From: Eukaryota sp. TZLM1-RC
Lineage: Eukaryota > Metamonada: BaSk clade
NCBI GenBank assembly: GCA_040285825.1
Contig: JAUPSS010000006.1
Location: forward strand, 930,001-994,000
Direction: 5' to 3'
DNA length: 64,000 bases
Made by a program: the position numbers and the translations under genes. Below the pieces are notes generated by a model that saw only the letters and a program-made list of their open reading frames with translations, was not told where the DNA came from and did not search any database. The stretch's first letter is position 1; each line of letters opens with the position of its first letter. Shown piece after piece: positions 19,791 through 31,360 of the stretch.

Positions 19791-20250
19791 GATTCTTGAT
19801 ATCAGCTGAGTAGGTAGAGGTTGTGTCTATTACTGAGAATGGCCCTTTGTATTTACCATGTAACTGAGCAGTGGAAGACGAAGCTCGTTTGACCAATTGG
19901 CCAGGAGAGAAATGGTTGGCTTCGATTTGAGAATCACGGGGAGGAGCCTGGGAAACTTGCCAGAGCTCTGCTTCCTCCTGTTTCTTCCTTCATCTAGCAA
20001 ATTAAGATTGAATATCGTTGATATACGTTGACTCAGACGTTGAGCTTTCGAGGGTCTCAATGATTTTTCCCGGGTCAGCTTTGGGACTAAAATCTGAACC
20101 AAACAATTAGCACGTAAGGAGAGTAGCCGGTAATGAACAGAGTATTGGACAGAGTCGTAGTTGAGAAACTGCGTAATGTAGGACGTGACAGCTTCATCAA
20201 CCGAAGGGGCAGAGAGATACGGAGGGAGTGAAAGCGGTGATATACACTAG
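19790..20250 (-). pseudogene. Ty3/gypsy-type integrase C-terminal remnant
   Basis: Translating the minus strand across frames gives QFLNYDSVQYSVHY, then FGSDFSPKADPGKI, then NHFSPGQLVKRASSS...KYKGPFSVIDTT. This matches the end of an LTR-retrotransposon integrase: the Y-N-SVH-S tail of the core, the FG-D-P block, and the basic F-PG-LV...GPF-V domain. At least two frameshifts and two stops break it. It is fused to the upstream gag-like region without RT, RNase H or the catalytic DDE. Confidence 0.65.
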
Positions 20251-21125
20251 CTGGGTCTTCTAGCTGGCACATTGACATTAAATGAGTCAGGACGGCTGAG
20301 GGGATTCTGGGATCTATACCGTGGCAATTCTCGAAAGTCTCTAAGACAATTCGGGCCATGGTATACGGAATGTAAGGCAACATCGCGTCGAAGAGGCGGT
20401 CTTCATCAGATCTGAGGCGGTGTTCAAATGAAGTCAGTCCGGGTTGGTCAGCAGGGTCGGGGGAGAGAGTGTCTGGATCGATCTTCAGCGGGATCATCAT
20501 GAAGACAAGAGGAAACGGGAGTAGAGCATTCTAGTTCTTGAAGAGGCTCGGTGTCGGACACGGAGGCTTCACAGAAAACTTGGGACTGAGAAGAAACTTG
20601 AAAGAGTCTGCTTCGTAAGTCTTCTATCTCCTTAGACATGGCGGATATGGTAGCAACGTCACGTACAGATTGAGGAGGAGAGTTTTCCCATTGGGAAGAA
20701 TCGATAATGGTCATTATATCACCAACAACTTCTTCGTTTTCTTGTTGTTGAGTGGTCATATTGTTGTTGTTTTCATCATTTTCCATTTCGGGTAATTCAA
20801 TAATGACATGAGTGTGAAGGGAATGGAACTTGCGGCCAGCATCAGCGTAGATGGTTTGAGAGACCTCATCTTGGGGTTGAATTACGTTATTGTTGTTATT
20901 AATGTTGTTGTTGTTGTCATTTTCAACATCGTTTACGACACCTAAGGTAAGTGGAATAGCTTGGAGCATACGTTCAACAACGCCACCAATACAGTTGGGG
21001 TCGACAGCATCATCGCGCTCGTAGAGACCACGTTCACAGAGTGACTTATAGACTTCATCTTACTCGTTGTTGTTTTGAGCTAAGGCGAGTGCCAGAACCA
21101 GTAGAAAGAGGTAAAGTAACTTCAT
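20250..21125 (-). pseudogene. Asn-rich ORF with signal-peptide-like start, gag-like or secreted; disrupted
   Basis: From ATG 21125 (minus) the frame begins MKLLYLFLLVLALALAQNNN, a textbook signal peptide, then meets an in-frame TAA. It continues DEVYKSLCERGLYERDDAVD and on through an Asn-rich section (ENDNNNNINNNN) and a helical segment (SAMSKEIEDLRSRLFQV). A frameshift near 20480 leads to a helical stretch (FDAMLPYIPYTMARIVLETF) that could be gag-like. It runs directly into the integrase remnant. It may be a retrotransposon gag, or a secreted host gene into which the retroelement was joined. The product is unknown. Confidence 0.4.
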
Positions 21126-21180
21126 GATAGGAGACAGAGAAAGGTAAGGACAAGACGTGAGACTGAATTTTATGGGATAC

Positions 21181-21234
21181 TGTAGACAGGTCTACAGTCG
21201 ACCTAGTGTACAGTGACAAAAGTGTACAGTGACA
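21181..21234. promoter_or_regulatory. 16-bp palindrome and a 14-bp direct repeat upstream of the signal-peptide ORF
   Basis: TGTAGACAGGTCTACA (21181-21196) is a perfect palindrome. AGTGTACAGTGACA occurs at 21205-21218 and again at 21221-21234. They lie 56-110 bp upstream of the minus-strand ATG at 21125, where promoter elements or an LTR edge would be expected. The role is inference. Confidence 0.35.
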
Positions 21235-22835
21235 TCCTGGACTTCCAACTAATCAACTCAGAAATTTTGCTAAACAACATGCTTGTTTTAGGATGAAATG
21301 AATCAAATGTTGATATCTAAAATTCTAAGAAGTGCTTCAATATTGCAAATATAATTGATATTAGCTGTTTTCTCAAAAAAGAAATCATATAAGATCGAGA
21401 TTGGACATAATTGGAGATAGTGTCCAATCTGTGAAAAATCAGTTGAAGTCACAATCTTATTCAATGGTAGTGAAAGATTCGTTGTGATGTATTGGCTGTG
21501 CTGTGTGTTTCACTTACGCTAAAATCACAATTTGAAATATGGTTTACAAATTTCCTCTTATTCTGTCTTTATGGATACTTTTTTTGTGAATCAACAAACT
21601 TCATTTTTCATTTATTTCCACCGGTGCGGAAAACACATTATACTCATTGTATTGATTTTTACTATTATTGTAATTTTCATTTTTAATAGGAAACAATGCT
21701 GTGTGACTATATTTATTTATCCTTTGGTGTATTCTTCTAAACATGAATCCTGTTTCTCTGGTACAATGTGATCTTTGCAAGAACTCATTGAAATTTGTTT
21801 TCCAGTCTGGATACGTACAAATTATTCACAAAACTCGTGGTTAATTACAACTCGCAAGAAAGATATCAATAATTCAACAAATAGTGTTGAAGAACCCTTC
21901 GTTCACAATTTGTTTTGATGTAGACTTCCGGGTGTGTGTTTGGATCCAAACTACAAGAATTCTTTTATACACTTTTATTGAAATGAAAGCCAATTTATAC
22001 ACCGCGCAATTGAATTCAATATTGGAATGATGAAAAACTGTTCTACCTGATATTGTGGTGTTTCAATATATAAAATATTTGTCAAAAATATTGAGTACTA
22101 TTTCCAATAATCATTATTTTTTGCTGACCCAAATCTAATAACATGGCACTCACTTGGTTTTACTAATCGGTGAACGAAGCGTGAATGATTATGCACTTGT
22201 TTCAAAACATGTTACGTGGAGTAGATTCGAATTTTGTTTCAATGAAAAACGACAAATACATGTTGAAACACAGAAATCACTTTTGGCAAGCAGCAAAAGG
22301 ATACTGTTACTCATGTAACAGTACATTAGAAGAAGAGTGATCAAATATCAGTGAATACTGCCAACTTTAAACTATCCATTTCACCAACACACTGTCGGCA
22401 TTTGAGGAAGCCAATAAGCCATTTATTTATATTTAGTTGAACGACGTGAAATATATACTTTTATGTTTCATTGAATTCATTTAACTTTTGAATACTACTG
22501 CCATCAAAAGGTTTATTGTACACAAAGCTTAACACAACCAAAATTGACTCAGTCAATCCAAATAGTATTAACGATTCAATACCAAAAGACAACATCCGCA
22601 TCTGCCGAAACTACCGAAAAGATGAACTTAAGTCACATTCTTTTTAGTAAGTTATACAAGCCAATATTTTATTGTTAATTTGGAGTTTTTCTTCATAGAA
22701 GCAATAAGAATGGGTCAAATGCTGTGGAGTAGAAGGGTGCTTGGATGTGTCGACTCAAAAATTGTGTACATAATGATTGTTGCTGATGTTTCTTTTATTA
22801 TTCATCAATTAAATAATTACCATTATTTATCACTG
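21235..22835. other. Long AT-rich stretch, nothing recognised
   Basis: About 1.6 kb with only short ORFs that do not resemble genes or transposons and no visible tandem structure. The right edge adjoins the 3' end of the RCC1-LRR gene. Confidence 0.4.
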
Positions 22836-25091
22836 TCAAGTTATTTCATCCTCAACCATATATTCGCGAAAGAAATAAAGCAAATACTTAGTAATTGGAT
22901 ACTTAATCCACCATGGAAAACAAGATAATTCCACTAAATATTCATTCTTGATTAGTTTAACAGATTTAATTAAACCATGACTAATGAGTTTTGTTGGAGA
23001 TAGAAAAGAATCTGACAAACTGTCCCTATCAGGTCCAATCAATTGAATCAATCTCAGAGAGGGAAAGTTTTGTTCGGTGATATCGGCAGGTACACCTTTG
23101 TGAATTATCAATTCCTTCATGTTTAGTAGCTGTGTTCCAATATAAATAGAATCACCTAGATGGGGCATGTATCTCAATTTAGTAGGGATATGTACTTCGA
23201 AAGTAGCAATAGATTGAGATAAAACAATTCTTTCCTTCGAAATAGAACTGGAAAAACTATCAGTGAGCACCACCAACTCTTTTAATGATGTAAGATTGCT
23301 TAAATCAGCAACTTCAATGTCACGGTGTTTCAGCACTAACTTCACTAGTGAAGTGGGTAATTGGTCTATTTCAAATGGATAATCAAGCTCCAAGCATTTG
23401 AGATTTGATAAATGTGCCAAATTGATAGATAATATTGTGTTAAAATACGACCTTCCATCAAGCTTAACAACTTCAACATTTGGGAAGTGTGATAATAAAT
23501 ATGGATCATAATCAACTTCATCATAGTGAACCGTAATTTTTCTTAATCTTGTATTAATTACTGTGGAGATTTTGTAATCGACAGTCAATCGTAAGTGTAA
23601 ATCACAAATGTCTAAATTGAAATTAAATTTCCTAGGATCTATTAAAAACATAGTGGTTTGAATAGGATATCCATCAAAAACGTCTTTGACAAGTCTGGCT
23701 ACTCTTTCACTAATACAACATTTCGAGCAAAATCTAGCTTTAACGTAAGAAGAATAACCAAACACAAAAGATAAATACTTCAAATATTCATAATAGATTA
23801 ATTTGATTAAAATATTGTACATTCTATCCAAAGGTTGTTTTGGATATTGAAAACTTCCAAGTATTTCAGATCCAAATAATTTCACAGGCTGTGGTCGATC
23901 AATCAAATCAGCTGTTCCTAATTGACCTTTATCATTCCTTCCCCAAGCCCAAACAGTGTTTTTGTTGTAGGCAAAAAGAAAGTCATGTCCTAAGGAAACA
24001 CCTTCTATTTTAGTTAAAGCTTCAAGACAAATGGTTTTACAATAACCCTCATCACCAAAAACATCAGATAATTCTCTTAAATTGCCCCATGCAAAAACTT
24101 GACCATTATAATCAACAGCAGTTTGAATAGCTGTATGACAAAAAACAAAATCAATATTACTTAACCCTGGAACTTTGATGGGTTTGTTATTAAAAGAATC
24201 TTTATCATCTGCCATGACAAACCTCCAAACATCGCCATTAGTATCAGCTACTAAAAGGTAAATCTTGTTGTGTAAAACATGACCAAATGAAACAGAATTC
24301 TTGAGGGGTTTTCTTGGAGTTAAATACTGAGTAACTGGTATCTTGGAGAGACCCCTCCCGCTGTAATAGTAAAAATTGTCTATAGAATCAATTGCGAAAA
24401 ACGAATTACCAGCAACAAACATACAAACAATAGAGTTTAATTCTTCAAATACTTCAAACGATTTACCCCTTCTCCATTTAACAACATGTCCTTCTTCGGT
24501 CAATGCAAATGAAACAGAAGTGCCAATAAAAATATCCTTGCATTTGTGAGGAATTTCGATTGATGTAATTGGTAGAGAATCATTGATTGAGTTATTGATT
24601 TGATAAAACCTATTCCAACCCCATCCATACAAAATACCCTCAGATGAGAGGGCAAGCGAGTGGTGAACACCAGCCGAAATTGAAATGATATTAGTTAATG
24701 GTAATTTGATTGGTAATTTGATTGCTTCCGGTCCAGTATAAAACACTTGACCATAATGATTATAGCCCCAACCATAAACATCACCAGAATAAGTAAGGAG
24801 GAGGCTATGGCCATAACAACTTGAAATACACTTGACGCCAACCACTGGATCCGATCGATCAGGACGTGTGTCGGTCAAATGTTGCTTCAACGAAGAAGAG
24901 GAAACGGATGCTACACTGTATTGCGACGACACGATGTTCGAATGGGGTTTACCAATCTCTCCTGAAGCTGATGGCCCGGATTTGGAATTTAAAGAGGAAG
25001 AAGATGCATTTTGAGGAATGAGGTGTATGTCTGAAGAAACATCAGCCGTTGAAACAGACTTGCTGGATAATGAACTAGCACGTTGACCCAT
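22836..25091 (-). CDS. RCC1 propeller plus LRR protein with N-myristoylation motif
   Basis: The first ATG (25091) gives a 751-aa protein starting MGQRAS, a good N-myristoylation signal (Gly2, Ser6), followed by about 75 Ser-rich residues. Residues about 85-420 hold RCC1-type repeats: GHSLLLTYSGDVYGWGYNHYG, HHSLALSSEGILYGWGWN, and, last, TVWAWGRNDKGQLGT; about seven blades, several degenerate. A helical linker with a Cys cluster (CSKCC near 475) precedes an irregular LRR region (LPTSLVKLVLKH, LSNLTSLKELVVL). It ends with a conserved module (ITEQNFPSLRLIQL, IKSVKLIKNEYLVELS). A fragment of a paralog's C-terminus lies at 61539. It is probably a membrane-anchored adaptor; RCC1 domains need not act on Ran. 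No introns are seen. Confidence 0.82.
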   Translation of the reverse strand: MGQRASSLSSKSVSTADVSSDIHLIPQNASSSSLNSKSGPSASGEIGKPHSNIVSSQYSVASVSSSSLKQHLTDTRPDRSDPVVGVKCISSCYGHSLLLTYSGDVYGWGYNHYGQVFYTGPEAIKLPIKLPLTNIISISAGVHHSLALSSEGILYGWGWNRFYQINNSINDSLPITSIEIPHKCKDIFIGTSVSFALTEEGHVVKWRRGKSFEVFEELNSIVCMFVAGNSFFAIDSIDNFYYYSGRGLSKIPVTQYLTPRKPLKNSVSFGHVLHNKIYLLVADTNGDVWRFVMADDKDSFNNKPIKVPGLSNIDFVFCHTAIQTAVDYNGQVFAWGNLRELSDVFGDEGYCKTICLEALTKIEGVSLGHDFLFAYNKNTVWAWGRNDKGQLGTADLIDRPQPVKLFGSEILGSFQYPKQPLDRMYNILIKLIYYEYLKYLSFVFGYSSYVKARFCSKCCISERVARLVKDVFDGYPIQTTMFLIDPRKFNFNLDICDLHLRLTVDYKISTVINTRLRKITVHYDEVDYDPYLLSHFPNVEVVKLDGRSYFNTILSINLAHLSNLKCLELDYPFEIDQLPTSLVKLVLKHRDIEVADLSNLTSLKELVVLTDSFSSSISKERIVLSQSIATFEVHIPTKLRYMPHLGDSIYIGTQLLNMKELIIHKGVPADITEQNFPSLRLIQLIGPDRDSLSDSFLSPTKLISHGLIKSVKLIKNEYLVELSCFPWWIKYPITKYLLYFFREYMVEDEIT

Positions 25092-25421
25092 CAATCTAAA
25101 GTTTATTTGGAATTGTGTTGAAATCCAAGAACCTCACCAGTGAGATTGTGTAGAAATCTGGTGAAAGCAAATATCTCGATGATTATTGGTGATAATTGTT
25201 CATCAATCAGTGACTTCAAAAGGACTAAATAATGCTGTTGGACTTGCTGTTTTAATCGAATCATAGATTTCCCTTATACCATCCACTGCTTAAAATGATA
25301 TGTGTTGTCAAAATATTCACTGATCAAACAGCACTTGTTCCAATATGATTTTTGCTGATTTATTTTCAAAATTTTCTAATAATTTACTCTTGTTGATTTC
25401 GGTGTTTTACAAATCCTCATG
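25092..25421. other. 5' flank of the RCC1-LRR gene
   Basis: AT-rich sequence, presumably promoter of the minus-strand gene. The A3 insertion target AAATCCTCATG is at 25411-25421. Confidence 0.4.
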
Positions 25422-28345
25422 AAACAAAATGTAAAAGAAAATTTATTAGAAGGAAAGAGTCTAAGGTAGAACCCATAAATAATGCTCCACAAGTTGTTGC
25501 AAAACCAGTTAGCAATCGATTGAAGCACAAAACTTGCAACACTTGTGGTATTTCTTTTAGAAAAAATGCAAAAGGAAAAACTTCTGATCGCTGCTTGAAA
25601 TGCCGCATAGTTGATAACTACCATCCTCCTATAAGAATACCTCAAGAAATTCATCCGACCAAATGCAATGAATTTGCTTTCGTTTTTCAAAGATTTTTGG
25701 ATCAATTATGTAAAGGAAAGTATGCTATCAATATTATTTGGGAATTTTTTGGTTCTTTTTGTCCTCCTTTTGAACAAAATTTCGTTAATTTTTCCGAAGA
25801 TTTAACTAATATAGCACCGAGAAATCAGTCATCCGAGAAATTAAATAAAATTTTTGAGGACAAATGCTTTGAAAACAAATGGTCCAAGGCTTTGTCAGCT
25901 TTAAGTCCCGGATTCAAAGGACCGAACAATGAAAACACAATAGATAAACTGAAAATACTTCATCCTTAAAAAGACCCTATAATGGATCAAAATTTTTACG
26001 GCACATACTGGAAAAATCATCCATTGATGCCATCAGAAGTTTTTTCGGTTATCAAAAAGAGACCTCGTGGTAAGTCTGCCGGACTTTCTGGTATTACTAT
26101 TGATCATGTAAAAGCCGCGATTATTTCTTCAGAAGATTGCCTTGGTTTATTGACCAAATTTTTCAACCAAATATTATCTGGTCAACGCAAATACCCAGAA
26201 GAATTAAGAAGTTCTCGTTTGACTGCACTTGTCAAAAATTCAAAAATGGATGTTCGTCCTATTGCAGTCTCTGAGAGCTTACACAATATTTTTTCTGCGT
26301 GTTGCTTAAGCAGGTTCAATGAAAAAGCTAAAAAGATTTTATTACCCTTTCAATATGGTATAAATACTACAGATGGAGTCTCTTCAGCGATTTTTGCTAC
26401 TGATGTCTTATTTCGTCAAAATGAATCCAATGTTTGCATGTCATTGGATTTTAGTAATGCTTTCAATTCACTAAGTCGTCGCAGTATCCATGGTGCTCTA
26501 TTGCAATATATACCGGAATTAATACCATATTTTCAATCAACATATTGCACATATTCTAATTTACATTTTGGTAACACCATTTTGAGTTCATCAAGTGGCG
26601 TAAAGCAAGGAGATCCGTTGCGACCTCTTTTGTTTTGTTTGGCCATTCATCCTATTCTACTGCAAATTCAAGAGATGTTTCCTTCACTAAAAATGATTGC
26701 ATATATGGATGATGTTGTGCTTATTGGTGAATTAAATATTGTGAAAAAAGCAACTGTATGTTTTAAAGAATTATTTACCAAAATTGGTCTCCGACTTAAT
26801 TTACTTAAATGTGTTTTGTTATCGAATTCTCCAGTTTCCACAATAATTGATGATATTGAAATTCAAGCCAAATTATATTCAATTGATGCTATTCGTCATT
26901 TGGGTTCGTTTTTAGAAAATAATGATGAAATTACCAAAAAATTGTTTGAAAAGTTGAACTGAATTTCTGACAAAATTGACCGAATGATGAATTTAGATAT
27001 AAAAATACACATCAAATTTACCATTATAAGACTGTGTTTTAGTTCCAATTTTAATCATATATTTCGATCTACAAATCCTCTCGTCACTAGACCTTTGGCT
27101 CAAAAGTTTAATGAGTTACGTGCAAAAGTTCTGTCTCAATTACTGGGATGTAAAATGTTTCAAATTCCAGATCATGCTTACCTTAGTCCACATTATGGTG
27201 GTTTAGGGTGGACGAAGGCTTCTATTCTTACCTCGTGTGCTTTTGTTGGTGGATGCAGAAATGCAATCTTTGAGTTTTCCGAAAGATTTGCAGATTGGGA
27301 AGATTTATTGATGACAACGCAAAGTTCCACTGTTTTTGCATTAAATGAAGAAATTTCAAGAATTGATGTAGAAAAATGGGGTCGATGTTTTCCCCAATCA
27401 TTCAATGGCAATATTCCAGAAAAAAATGTTTAAAATTTGATGTACACTCTTCGAACATTACAGAAAAGATTGACTGGAATGTATGAAAAAGATCTTTATA
27501 ATAATATTTGCAGCTCGGCTGTTTTAAATCAAGATCTTCACTCATTGTTATTGGAAAAGGGTGTTTGTGAAAACAAGGCGTCAGATTCTTCACTTTTTGT
27601 AACCATTGTACCACGAACATTTGGATTGTGTGCCACTAATGAGCCATTTGTAACAAAAATGAGATTATATTTGAACATCCCCATTAACCAATTATTATCA
27701 AAAGAAAAATGTATTTGTTCGAATTCACCTCAACTCACTTTGCGCCATGCTTTAGATTGCTCTAAATTGATAACTTATCGTTCTTCATTACATGATGCTG
27801 TTAGAGACATTGTTTTCAATATGGCACAAACTGCAAGGATATCGTGTATCAAAGAGCCCCTGTTGAAGGAAACACTTTCTCTGAATAATTTTGGTTCTGA
27901 TGATAGAGGTGATGTATACTGTTATTGGATTGATAATTCTGAAGCTATTGTTGACTTTGTCTCATGTAATGTTGCAAATGATACTTTGGTTCACAGAAGA
28001 AAACTTAATCCTGTGGCTTCTCTGGATTTTAAAGCCAAAGAGAAACATAGAAAATATGATAAAGATATTGAAGAGGCTAATGTCGATAGAAATACACAGC
28101 TGGTTTTTATTGCTTTCCCATTTTCGATAAATGGAAGATTATCAGTTGAAGCAGAAACTTTTTTGGATGACTTCCAAAAAATGGTGCAAGAAAAAACAAT
28201 GAAAAGATTTGATATTTTTTTATGGCGTTCACGGATTCAATTTGCCATTATTAATAGATTACCACGGTTTTTCAATCGAATTAGAGAAGCTTTAGCTAGA
28301 CAGCAAGCAAATCAAGATTTTGTAGAGGAAATCTTGGTTCAATGA
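25422..28345 (+). pseudogene. Family A zinc-ribbon/RT/RLE polyprotein with three stops
   Basis: The first frame (to 25969) has the zinc ribbon CNTCGISFRKNAK...CLKC followed by PPIRIPQEI, as in element F. After a stop, the RT runs from 25982: KNSKMDVRPIAVSESLHNI, SLDFSNAF (catalytic Asp), GVKQGDPLRPLLFCLAIH and AYMDDVVLIGE. A TGA at 26960-26962 (C to G relative to A1) and a stop at 27431-27433 break the thumb and linker. The rest (27437-28345) holds the knuckle CICSNSPQLTLRHALDC, RLE DDRGDVY...IVDF and KEKHRKYDKD, ending DFVEEILVQ-stop. It is otherwise close to A1, so it is a recent copy killed by point mutations. Confidence 0.88.
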
Positions 28346-28408
28346 TAGTCGTCCCATTAGTTATGATTTAATTTAATCAAGTGTGCAAATTCAATAAATA
28401 TAATTTTT
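25422..28408 (+). mobile_element. Family A RLE non-LTR retrotransposon, longest copy (A3)
   Basis: Exact 11-bp TSD AAATCCTCATG at 25411-25421 and 28409-28419. The 3' end is the family A terminus ending ...CAATAAATATAATTTTT. The copy reaches further 5' than the others and includes the N-terminal zinc ribbon, but by comparison with element F it lacks about the first 150 codons. Confidence 0.92.
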
Positions 28409-28677
28409 AAATCCTCATGTATTCTTTATCGAAATTCATCAAACTCAAAATTGATGGAAACTTCAAGCAATGTTTCTCTCAAGACACCCTTTTCAGCTGA
28501 TTCTTCTCGGATTATTTATTACTTATTGCTTATCTGTACATAAGGAACCACACATTACACCGGTAGGAATTACCATCGTAACACAACTCAGACATTATGT
28601 GAGCAATGAATTTTTACATGTTTGACATTAAGAGAAATCCTTTTTGATCAGGTTTTCTACTAGCTTTTATTTCAACA
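28409..28677. other. Spacer between A3 and the small ORF, nothing recognised
   Basis: AT-rich. A GTGAGC...GATCAG segment near 28600-28653 could be an intron in the leader of the next small ORF, but this is unproven. Confidence 0.3.
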
Positions 28678-28812
28678 ATGTCTCGTTTTCCACAACTAGG
28701 ACGTTTCTACTCAACCCATCAAGGTGACTTCAAGACCAAAAAATCCCGTAAATTTGTGACAACAGAACTGCCAGGATTTCACCTAGAAGACAAAATCAAA
28801 ATCAAACTGTAA
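28678..28812 (+). CDS. Possible 44-aa basic protein
   Basis: ATG 28678 to TAA 28810-28812 encodes MSRFPQLGRFYSTHQGDFKT and then KKSRKFVTTELPGFHLEDKI with a short basic end. Codon use is coding-like and an AATAAA follows 13 bp after the stop. The Lys/Arg content and the FV-TELPGF-L pattern recall small mitochondrial ribosomal proteins such as mL41, but this is a weak resemblance. A 5' exon may exist. It lies between two retrotransposon insertions that do not break it. Confidence 0.4.
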   Translation: MSRFPQLGRFYSTHQGDFKTKKSRKFVTTELPGFHLEDKIKIKL

Positions 28813-28924
28813 TCAAACTCTTCGTAATAAATAACTTTACACTTACACAAGCTATGTCTCACGGTAACCCTAGCCATGGACCATCAAATGGAGGAAATAT
28901 TTTCAAAATAATCAATTTAGTTGA

Positions 28925-29799
28925 TTAATAATCTAAGATTAATAATCCCGTCTTTGCTGCCTTTTTATCGGACATCCAGAACTGTACTAGTTTAATATCT
29001 CAGCAACCAAGGCCATTTGGTCTTCACTTAACAAATGAAGCTTGGAAACAAAACATGTGGTTGAGATTAGGAATGTATCCAAGTGGTCTTTTGGACAATT
29101 CTTATTGTATTTGTAACAAAAAACCTACTGCCAATTTCCGTCATATTGTGAGCTGTAAGAAATTTCTCCAATATAGGTCAGTTCTTCATAATGCCGTTCG
29201 TGATGTGACATATGAAATGTTCAAGTGTTACAATTGTAGTTGCAAAGTAGAACCATTGTTGAAGCATTATAGTGATGATAATCTGTTTAATTCACGTCGA
29301 GGTGATTAAAAAATTGCTCTTTTTGTGGATTCCTCTCAAGTTGTTGTTGATTTCACTACAGTTGATCCCTTTGCTTTTGTTTATCGTGATGATGTTTTAC
29401 TCAGTACTAATGGTCATTTAAACAAGGCTGAAGATCGTAAGAGAGATAAATATACTGAGATATTAAATGACTTAAGAACCTTAAATAAGAACCTTTATTC
29501 GAAGTTTTCGTTTGTTCCTTTTGCCTTTTCGATTTTTGGCAACATTGGACAATCCGCCTTGAATTTCATCAATGATTTTGGTAATTTTTGTCGTTCAAGT
29601 GGTAAGAATTTTGCAGAGAATTTATGGAAAAATCGTATCATTTTCGCTTTGTACAGAAGTGTTCCCAAGTACTTGAGTTTAATGATGTCCAAACTTTATA
29701 AAGATTCATCAAGAGTTGGCGTGGAGAATTTAGTTTCTTATGTGTTTTAGTTTGTTTTGTTTTTATTTGATTCTTCGTAGAAAATAAATAATTATATTA
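28925..29799 (+). mobile_element. Family C RLE retrotransposon, 5' truncated (C1), first member of a head-to-tail pair
   Basis: It encodes (28960-29750) SLISQQPRPFGLH-like sequence, the knuckle CICNKKPTANFRHIVSC, RLE SRRGD and VDSSQVVVDFTTVDP, ending VENLVSYVF-stop. A short indel gives a stop directly after RRGD (29307-29309), which C2 lacks. Its 3' end joins directly to the truncated 5' end of C2 at about 29799/29800. The outer TSD (AATTTAGTTGA) lies at 28914-28924 and 31297-31307. Confidence 0.88.
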
Positions 29800-31296
29800 C
29801 GGGGAAGATGCTATTCGGTTTCTTGGATCTTATTTTGGAAATAGTGAAAAAGTTAAATCGATTTTGTCAGGTATTTTGGAAAAAATCGAAGAGCAACTTT
29901 TGGCTATTCAAGATCTACAAATTGACAAACATTTAGCGTTTTCGGTCCTCAATGTGTGTTTTGGATCAAAAATTAATCATCTTCTTCGTTCTTTATCTCC
30001 CACAATTTCTCATGATTTTGCACGTCAATTCAATACTTTGAGAACAAATTTCTTAGGAAATTTAGTAGAAGTTTGTCCATCTAAAATTCCTTATCATGCA
30101 TTCTTTAGTCCTAAATTTGGTGGAGTTGGTTTTTCAAAAGCAGAGTATTTATGCAAAAGTGCTTTTATTGGTGGTATGAAAAATTTTCTTTTTGAATGGA
30201 AACTTCGTTTTGATCATATTCCTTTGAATGAATCACATCCTTTATTAATTTCTCTTGACAAAATGGTGCAAGAACTACCTGTTGATGTTTGGAATAGGAG
30301 TTTTCCTTCAAGTTTGCCTACTGTGCCTTCGAGATCTTTCACCAATCTTCATCTTGCTGTTGTGAAATTACAGAAGTCTGTTCTTATTGGTTTTGAAGAC
30401 CTGGATTTTTCTAAACGACTTAGTGTGACTAAGATTAATAATCCCGTCTTTGCTGCCTTTTTATCAGACATTCAGAACTGTACTAGTTTAATATCTCAGC
30501 AACCAAGGCCATTTGGTCTTCACTTAACAAATGAAGCTTGGAAACAAAACATGCGGTTGAGATTAGGGATGTATCCAAGTGGTCTTTTGGACAATTCTTA
30601 TTGTGTTTGTAACAAAAAACCTACTGCCAATTTTCGTCATATTGTGAGCTGTAAGAAATTTCTCCAATATAGGTCAGTTCTTCATAATGCCGTTCGTGAT
30701 GTGACATATGAGATGTTCAAGTGTTACAATTTTAGTTGCAAAGTAGAACCTTTGTTGAAGCATTATAGTGATGATAATCTTTTTAATTCACGTCGAGGTG
30801 ATTTAATTGCTTCTTTTGTGGATTCCTCTCAAGTTGTTGTTGATTTCACTACAGTTGATCCCTTTGCTTTGGTTTATCGCGATGATGTTTTACTTAGTAC
30901 TAATGGTCATTTGAACAAGGCTGAAGATCGTAAGAGAGATAAATATACTGAGATATTAAATGACTTAAGAACCTTAAATAAGAACCTTTATTCGAAGTTT
31001 TCGTTTGTTCCTTTTGCCTTTTCGATTTTTGGCAACATTGGACAATCCGCCTTGAATTTCATCAATGATTTTGGTAATTTTTGTCGTTCAAGTGGTAAGA
31101 ATTTTGCAGAGAATTTATGGAAAAATCGTATCATTTTCGCTTTGTACAGAAGTGTTCCCAAGTACTTGAGTTTAATGATGTCCAAACTTTATAAAGATTC
31201 ATCAAGAGTTGGCGTGGAGAATTTAGTTTCTTATGTGTTTTAGTTTGTTTTGTTTTTATTTGATTCTTTATATAAATAAATTATTTATTATATTAT
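29800..31296 (+). mobile_element. Family C RLE retrotransposon, 5' truncated (C2), second member of the pair
   Basis: The ORF (from 29864 to 31243, 459 codons) is open: RT thumb (DLQIDKHLAFSVLNVCFGS), PKFGGVGFSKAEYLCKSAF, knuckle CVCNKKPTANFRHIVSC, RLE SRRGDLIASFVDSSQVVVDF, then KRDKYTEIL, and the tail SIFGNIGQSALNFINDF...NRIIFALYRSVPKYLSL, ending SYVF-stop. The RT catalytic part is missing by 5' truncation. It shares nearly identical sequence with C1 over their overlap. The 3' end abuts TSD copy 31297-31307, just before the HD-domain gene. Confidence 0.9.
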
Positions 31297-31360
31297 AATT
31301 TAGTTGAGTTTTTTGCATTGTGATTCCCTCCATATTTACCAAACATTCACCAATCTGAAC

